A stretch of 64,000 nucleotides of DNA from the NCBI RefSeq assembly GCF_030145145.1, contig NZ_JAQYWD010000029.1:20140-84139 (forward strand), read 5' to 3'. Of the stretch, positions 61,240-64,000 are shown one piece after another. Position 1 is the stretch's first letter. Each line of letters opens with the position of its first letter. The notes below the pieces were generated by a model. The model saw only the letters and a program-made list of their open reading frames with translations. It did not search any database and was not told where the DNA came from. Source of the stretch: Desulfobacula sp. (GTDB lineage Bacteria > Desulfobacterota > Desulfobacteria > Desulfobacterales > Desulfobacteraceae). A program made the position numbers and the translations under genes.

Positions 61240-62170
61240 TTTTTTCTAAGATGTCCTTTGCAATGTCAATGTCTCGTTTGATCTGTAGGGAAAGTTCATG
61301 AATATCATTAAACTTTTTTTCATCCCTTAACCGTTTAACCATATTGACCCGGATTCGGGTGTCATAAATATCATGGTTGAAATCAAGGATGTGAACTTCA
61401 ATGGTAAACATCTGGTCACCAAAGGTCGGTGAATATCCAATATTGGCCACTCCCCGGAAATTGCCTTTGGTGGTTTCCACAGTGACGGCATACACCCCCA
61501 CTTTAGGGCAGAGTTCATCATGAAGTTTGATGTTGGCCGTGGGAAAGCCTAACTGGCTGCCTCCCCGTTCGCGTCCCTTGATTACTTTTCCCCGGATTTG
61601 ATAGTGCCGGCCAAGATATTTCATGGCCTGGTCCACCTTTCCTTCCGTAACAATTTTACGTATCCGGGTGCTGCTGATTCTTTCCAGGCCGGAGGTCATA
61701 TCATTGATCCAGGGAGAAACAATGGTTTCAAATCCAAGCCGGTCTTGTTCTGTTTTTAATAAATCAATATTCCCCAGCCGGTCTTTTCCAAAGGAATAGT
61801 CTGCACCAACAATGATCGCTTTCATCCCGATTTTATTCACAAGAACAGTTTCAATGAAGTCATGGGCAGTAATGGCCGCGAACGCCATGTTAAAGGGGAT
61901 GCGCAGCAATACATCAATACCGCATTTTTCAATGAGTTCAAATTTTTGGTCTTTTCTTGTAATCAAGGCCGGGCCTGAAATTCCCAATGCTTTTAACGGA
62001 TGAGGATCGAAAGTCATGGCAACAGAGGTGCCGTTGAGTTGTCTGGCTTTTTCTGTGACTTGTTGGAAAAGACTTTGATGCCCTTTGTGAACCCCATCAA
62101 AATTGCCGATAGTAATGACTGCATTTTTAAACGGCCGGGTAATCTGATCTATATTTTCAATTAATTCCAT
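61226..62170 (-). CDS. ribF: Bifunctional riboflavin kinase/FAD synthetase
   Basis: Makes FMN then FAD. The N-terminal nucleotidyltransferase has [11 protein letters not shown] (about residue 24) with the catalytic His pair and FDPHP; the C-terminal riboflavin kinase has [15 protein letters not shown] with the PTAN motif near 200. I use the ATG at 62170 (MELIENIDQ), preceded by AAAAGGT; the frame is open 27 codons further but those lie in the tRNA promoter region. First gene of the nine-gene operon down to the MFS gene. Confidence 0.93.
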   Translation of the reverse strand: MELIENIDQITRPFKNAVITIGNFDGVHKGHQSLFQQVTEKARQLNGTSVAMTFDPHPLKALGISGPALITRKDQKFELIEKCGIDVLLRIPFNMAFAAITAHDFIETVLVNKIGMKAIIVGADYSFGKDRLGNIDLLKTEQDRLGFETIVSPWINDMTSGLERISSTRIRKIVTEGKVDQAMKYLGRHYQIRGKVIKGRERGGSQLGFPTANIKLHDELCPKVGVYAVTVETTKGNFRGVANIGYSPTFGDQMFTIEVHILDFNHDIYDTRIRVNMVKRLRDEKKFNDIHELSLQIKRDIDIAKDILEKNGHS

Positions 62171-62199
62171 ATTTACCTTTTCTATTTGGAACAATAATC

Positions 62200-62228
62200 T
62201 TGACAAAACTTTTAAACACATATATATA
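62200..62228 (+). promoter_or_regulatory. Near-consensus sigma-70 promoter of tRNA-Leu genes
   Basis: TTGACA (62200-62205), 17-base spacer, TATATA (62223-62228). It predicts transcription from about 62235, 58 bases before the first tRNA. Confidence 0.75.
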
Positions 62229-62292
62229 ACCGAACTGTGATTTTTAAGCAATCCTTAATTGCCCGTTTACAGGCAATCTGGAAGGCTAAAGT

Positions 62293-62379
62293 GCCGAAGT
62301 GGCGGAATTGGTAGACGCACCAGTTTCAGGGACTGGCGAGCGTATGCTTGTGGGAGTTCGAATCTCCCCTTCGGCACCA
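62293..62379 (+). tRNA. tRNA-Leu (CAG)
   Basis: Seven-base acceptor stem GCCGAAG/CTTCGGC, the anticodon loop TTCAGGG gives CAG, a long variable arm typical of leucine tRNA, T-loop GTTCGAATC, and encoded 3' CCA. Confidence 0.97.
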
Positions 62380-62401
62380 CATCACATTCCCAAAGGGTTC
62401 A

Positions 62402-62486
62402 GCCGAAGTGGTGGAATTGGTAGACACGCTAGACTTAGGATCTAGTGCCGCAAGGCGTGGAAGTTCAAGTCTTCTCTTCGGTACCA
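62402..62486 (+). tRNA. tRNA-Leu (UAG)
   Basis: Anticodon loop CTTAGGA gives UAG, class II variable arm, T-loop GTTCAAGTC, encoded CCA. The acceptor stem reads GCCGAAG/CTTCGGT, so the terminal pair is G1:U72 rather than G:C. Confidence 0.95.
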
Positions 62487-62495
62487 TATATGAAT

Positions 62496-62538
62496 AAAGG
62501 CTTTGCAGAGATTTGATCGTTTTCTTTGCAAGGCCTTT
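62496..62538 (+). terminator. Terminator of tRNA-Leu transcript
   Basis: AAAGGCTTTGCA (62496-62507) pairs with TGCAAGGCCTTT (62527-62538) with one wobble, then more T. The following 62540-62897 shows no credible gene or strong structure. Confidence 0.75.
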
Positions 62539-62898
62539 TTCCTTTCAGGTTACGGATAGGGGGCCTTCTGTCTTTTTACTTTTTTTATGACAATCCCTTC
62601 GATGTGGCTGTAGCCTTTCAATAACCGGTGTTTCTTTTGCAAAAATTCTTGACAAGAAATAAATAAAGTGTCCCCTTAATCCTGTAATCCGCAACTTAAA
62701 ATATGCTAAAAAAATGAAACTGTTTGCCCCAGAATAATTGAGTCATGAATGTGAGTGATTGAGTGAGCTTGAAAAACTCTCACACATTCACAACATCAAT
62801 TTTTCTGAAAGGTACCAGTTGAAACTGGACAAATGGGCTCTGACAAATTGACTGGCTTATAAAATTAATCTGAATTATGAGCGCAAAGACAGAAAAAA

Positions 62899-62931
62899 AA
62901 AGGCAGGAACTAAATCAATAGTCCTGCCTTT
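62899..62931 (-). terminator. Terminator of PEP-CTERM protein gene
   Basis: TCCTGCC-type stem: AAAGGCAGGA (62899-62908) with TCCTGCCTTT (62922-62931); A8 on the plus strand supplies the minus-strand T-run. Confidence 0.88.
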
Positions 62932-62953
62932 AATGCTGATTCGAATTTTCTTG

Positions 62954-63808
62954 TTATCTTTTTTTTCTGCTGATCCCTGCAAGACCAAGAATACCAAGAC
63001 TAAAGAGAAGGATTGTTGCGGGTTCGGGGATAGGGCAAAGAGTTGTGAAATAATCAATTGGGACATTGATTTGATTATACTGTAAATAGTCAATTTTCCA
63101 GTCTGTTTGTGAAGACGATGACAGATAATAATTTCTATCAGTATTACTGTAATGATCAGTGTCAGTATCAGAGTCTGTAATAATACTAAAAATTTCAGTC
63201 CAACCATAAAAAGTTACCGCATGATACAAAGAGCTTGTATGAAGCACAATGCCAACTTGCTGACATCTATATAATTCCTTTTTGACAAAATCGTATGGAT
63301 TTTGAGGCCATTGATTTGAAGCGGTAATATGATTATGTACAGACTCAGTTCCAGTATAAACACCATAATAATTTACCTTGTAAGATGGATTCATGCCTTC
63401 ATTATCAAATATATACCAATCTAATGCTTCATGTTGCCAGCCACCTTCTGTCCAACCATAATGATCCAATAGTTCGTCATAGATACCTAGTTCATTGCCA
63501 TTGTTATATCCTTGAGCTGCAAGCATATTAGCAGCAGAAGCAAGCCAACAACTCATATCATTAGCTTCTTCTGGATTGCTCCAACTTGTTTGGCTTGAAT
63601 CAGCCCATGGTTCATTTTTATCCCATTGGTTATCGCCATCTAAATCATCGTACCAATTTGTAGTCCAATTTCCGGCATCATTAACTTTGTCTACATCATT
63701 ACTTGGTGTCTTAATAAATGTTATTGGTAAAGCAGAAGCATTAGTTGTAATAAGAAAAAGACATATTAAAAAACTTATAATCGATGAGACCACAATCTTC
63801 TTAAACAT
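62954..63808 (-). CDS. Secreted IdeS-like cysteine protease with PEP-CTERM anchor
   Basis: 284 residues: signal peptide (1-26, ASA before LP), protease-like domain, and a PEP-CTERM sorting signal (about 259-284: PEPAT, hydrophobic helix, then RKKR), which an exosortase would recognise. EANDMSCWLASAANML (C87) and YHAVTFYGW (H196) fit the Cys/His pair of IdeS/C47-like papain-fold proteases, with D213-217 or later as possible acid. A DLDGDNQWDKNE segment near 56-67 looks like a calcium loop. Codons are clearly more AT-rich than in the neighbouring genes, suggesting recent transfer. No exosortase lies in the window. ATG at 63808. Confidence 0.82.
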   Translation of the reverse strand: MFKKIVVSSIISFLICLFLITTNASALPITFIKTPSNDVDKVNDAGNWTTNWYDDLDGDNQWDKNEPWADSSQTSWSNPEEANDMSCWLASAANMLAAQGYNNGNELGIYDELLDHYGWTEGGWQHEALDWYIFDNEGMNPSYKVNYYGVYTGTESVHNHITASNQWPQNPYDFVKKELYRCQQVGIVLHTSSLYHAVTFYGWTEIFSIITDSDTDTDHYSNTDRNYYLSSSSQTDWKIDYLQYNQINVPIDYFTTLCPIPEPATILLFSLGILGLAGISRKKR

Positions 63809-64000
63809 TTATATTTCCTCCTTTTCATACTCTTTTCGATTAATCCAATCGCCGAATATTGTATACAGAAGAAAAATTTAGGCAGGATTTATGGTTAGGC
63901 ACAAAGCCATTAATAAACCGACCATTTTAAAAAAAAAGTTCTAAAAGCAGAATCAGCTATAGACAGCGCAACTCGCAACATATATGATCATCATGAAAAA

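Noticed and set aside
1..64000. CRISPR arrays, prophage or defence systems
   Set aside because: No regularly spaced repeats, phage structural genes, integrases or recognised defence genes were seen.

Overview
The window looks like a chromosomal segment of a Gram-negative, anaerobic deltaproteobacterium (Desulfobacterota), most like the acetate-oxidising Desulfobacteraceae. This rests on gene content: acetate and propionate activation next to a sodium:solute symporter, a UbiD-family decarboxylase, a plant-type DapB, a nikKMLQO nickel transporter, PlsB, a YdbH/YnbE/YdbL envelope module and a PEP-CTERM protein. Most genes are housekeeping or envelope genes in compact operons. There is no prophage, CRISPR array, rRNA or intact transposase. 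The accessory signals are intergenic palindromes and one unusual direct repeat.

Bases 1-13450: a UbiD-type decarboxylase truncated by the window edge and a small membrane zinc-ribbon protein, then a minus-strand acetate/propionate block: acs, prpE, a sodium:solute symporter, a 28-residue membrane microprotein, a membrane PAS/3'-5' exonuclease protein, a LemA-like protein and a cNMP/CBS/DUF294 nucleotidyltransferase-like protein. A 580-base AT-rich region upstream of acs probably carries the promoter. Bases 13450-21740: a minus-strand operon plsB, murU-amgK fusion, dapB, YkvA-J-domain protein and hydrolase, then a small plus-strand membrane protein and a NamZ (DUF1343) muramidase. NamZ and the MurU-AmgK fusion together suggest MurNAc recycling.

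Bases 21740-37560: hisC, cmk, rpsA and sppA on the plus strand, a 1364-residue secreted multidomain protein, then sua5/tsaC-like and HD-domain genes on the minus strand. A plus-strand operon follows: putative molybdenum-carrier protein, rhomboid-DnaJ-C fusion, ydbH, ynbE, ydbL. A 63-base block is present twice, once at the 3' end of sppA and once at the 3' end of sua5. Each copy still contains both C-terminal reading frames and both stop codons. The simplest reading is that the two genes once overlapped tail-to-tail and that the secreted-protein gene now sits between duplicated copies of that overlap.

Bases 37560-47090: repeats, an outer-membrane porin-like protein, a sigma-54 activator with an unusual cysteine cluster, a medium-chain-type acyl-CoA synthetase, and the nikKMLQO operon behind tandem promoters and an attenuator-like hairpin. 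Bases 47085-64000: recJ, then DUF4911-miaB-map, a radical SAM protein, and a long minus-strand operon ribF-def-fmt-rsmB-PASTA-rpe-ACT-UPF0210-MFS. Divergent from it are two tRNA-Leu genes with a near-consensus promoter, and last comes an AT-rich gene for a secreted IdeS-like cysteine protease with a PEP-CTERM tail.

All assignments come from reading the sequence. No database search or structure prediction was run.
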